Positions 4,755-5,079 of a DNA stretch of 5,079 bases are shown one piece after another (position 1 is the stretch's first letter; each line of letters opens with the position of its first letter). Both the position numbers and the translations under genes were made by a program. Location of the stretch: the NCBI GenBank assembly GCA_027435495.1, contig DAHZZC010000776.1, forward strand, positions 1-5,079, written 5' to 3'. Under the pieces are notes generated by a model. It was given only the letters and a program-made list of their open reading frames with translations. It had not been told where the DNA came from and did no database searches. Source of the DNA: Planctomycetales bacterium. Lineage in GTDB: Bacteria; Planctomycetota; Planctomycetia; Isosphaerales; Isosphaeraceae.

Positions 4755-5079
4755 ATGGCAGCTTCCCGGATCGCCGTGATCCCCGGCGACGGCATTGGCA
4801 AGGAGGTCGTTCCCGAGGGCCTTCGCGTCCTCGAAAGGGCCGCCGAGCGATTCGGCCTGGCCCTTGCCTTCGACCATTTCGACTTCGCGAGCTGCGATTA
4901 TTACCTCGCCCACGGCGCCATGCTTCCTGACAACTGGAAGGATCAAATCGGCGGCCACGACGCTCTCTTCTACGGCGCCGTCGGCTGGCCGGCGAAGGTT
5001 CCCGATCACATCTCGCTCTGGGGGAGTCTTATCAAGTTCCGCCGCGAGTTCGACCAGTACGTCAACCTGCGTCCCGTCC
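4755..5079 (+). CDS. ttuC: Tartrate dehydrogenase / D-malate dehydrogenase (decarboxylating), N-terminal part (runs off right edge)
   Basis: 108 complete codons are present, about 30% of the usual 350-360 residues. The start ATG has GGAG 9 nt upstream, and the family N-terminus begins at once (SRIAVIPGDGIGKEVVPEG, residues 4-22). This is the opening beta strand and PGDGIG loop of the isocitrate/isopropylmalate dehydrogenase superfamily. The tartrate/D-malate branch is indicated by FDFASCDYYLAHGAMLP (42-58), FYGAVGWP (72-79) and especially DHISLWGSLIKFRREF followed by DQYVNLRPV (84-108), closely resembling E. coli DmlA (YeaU) as I recall it. R96, R97 and R106 are in the substrate-binding segment. 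Family enzymes oxidise tartrate or D-malate with NAD and a divalent metal, in some cases with decarboxylation, in the cytoplasm. Which substrate this one prefers cannot be told from the fragment. It is divergent from the toxin-antitoxin pair. Confidence 0.95.
   Translation, partial: MAASRIAVIPGDGIGKEVVPEGLRVLERAAERFGLALAFDHFDFASCDYYLAHGAMLPDNWKDQIGGHDALFYGAVGWPAKVPDHISLWGSLIKFRREFDQYVNLRPV

Noticed and set aside
4668..5009. Minus-strand open frame of about 113 codons antisense to the dehydrogenase gene.
   Set aside because: The plus strand there encodes an unmistakable tartrate dehydrogenase N-terminus; the antisense product has no resemblance to known proteins.

Overview
The window is GC-rich bacterial chromosome. 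The family mix suggests a planctomycete, possibly of the Isosphaeraceae/Gemmataceae type: a secreted ceramidase-like hydrolase carrying a LamG-type domain, a Uma2-family protein, a secreted DUF1080 (3-keto-disaccharide hydrolase) protein, and a PIN toxin locus. No 16S rRNA or other phylogenetic marker is present, so this assignment is inference.

Layout from left to right. (1) Positions 1-1671, minus strand: a secreted neutral/alkaline ceramidase-like protein. It is open through the left edge, with the start of a LamG/concanavalin-like domain at the truncated end. (2) 1694-2404, minus: a Uma2-family PD-(D/E)XK-like protein with a heptad-repeat charged tail, 22 bp upstream of the ceramidase gene, so the two are probably co-transcribed. 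(3) A 181-bp divergent intergenic region containing a perfect inverted repeat. (4) 2586-3281, plus: a secreted DUF1080 protein. (5) 3302-3757, minus and convergent with the DUF1080 gene: a YaiI/YqxD (UPF0178) protein. Its leader has no normally placed Shine-Dalgarno but has two mutually exclusive hairpins. (6) 3995-4383 and 4380-4631, minus: a type II toxin-antitoxin pair with a 4-base ATGA overlap. The antitoxin is intact. The VapC/PIN toxin is broken by a one-base frameshift that can be placed between about 4087 and 4195, and both halves of the PIN domain are still readable. (7) 4755-5079, plus: the first 108 codons of a tartrate dehydrogenase / D-malate dehydrogenase, open at the right edge.

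The genes do not form one pathway. The left block looks like surface or exported degradation functions (lipid-amide-type hydrolase, glycan-type hydrolase). The right end is central organic-acid metabolism. Between them lies an accessory segment (toxin-antitoxin) whose toxin part is about 47% G+C (56 of 120 bases in 4141-4260), against 68% (41 of 60) in 4741-4800, which fits acquired DNA. I found no CRISPR array, tRNA, rRNA or insertion sequence. I do not see a clearly new multi-gene system; the most informative item is the decayed PIN toxin beside an intact antitoxin.
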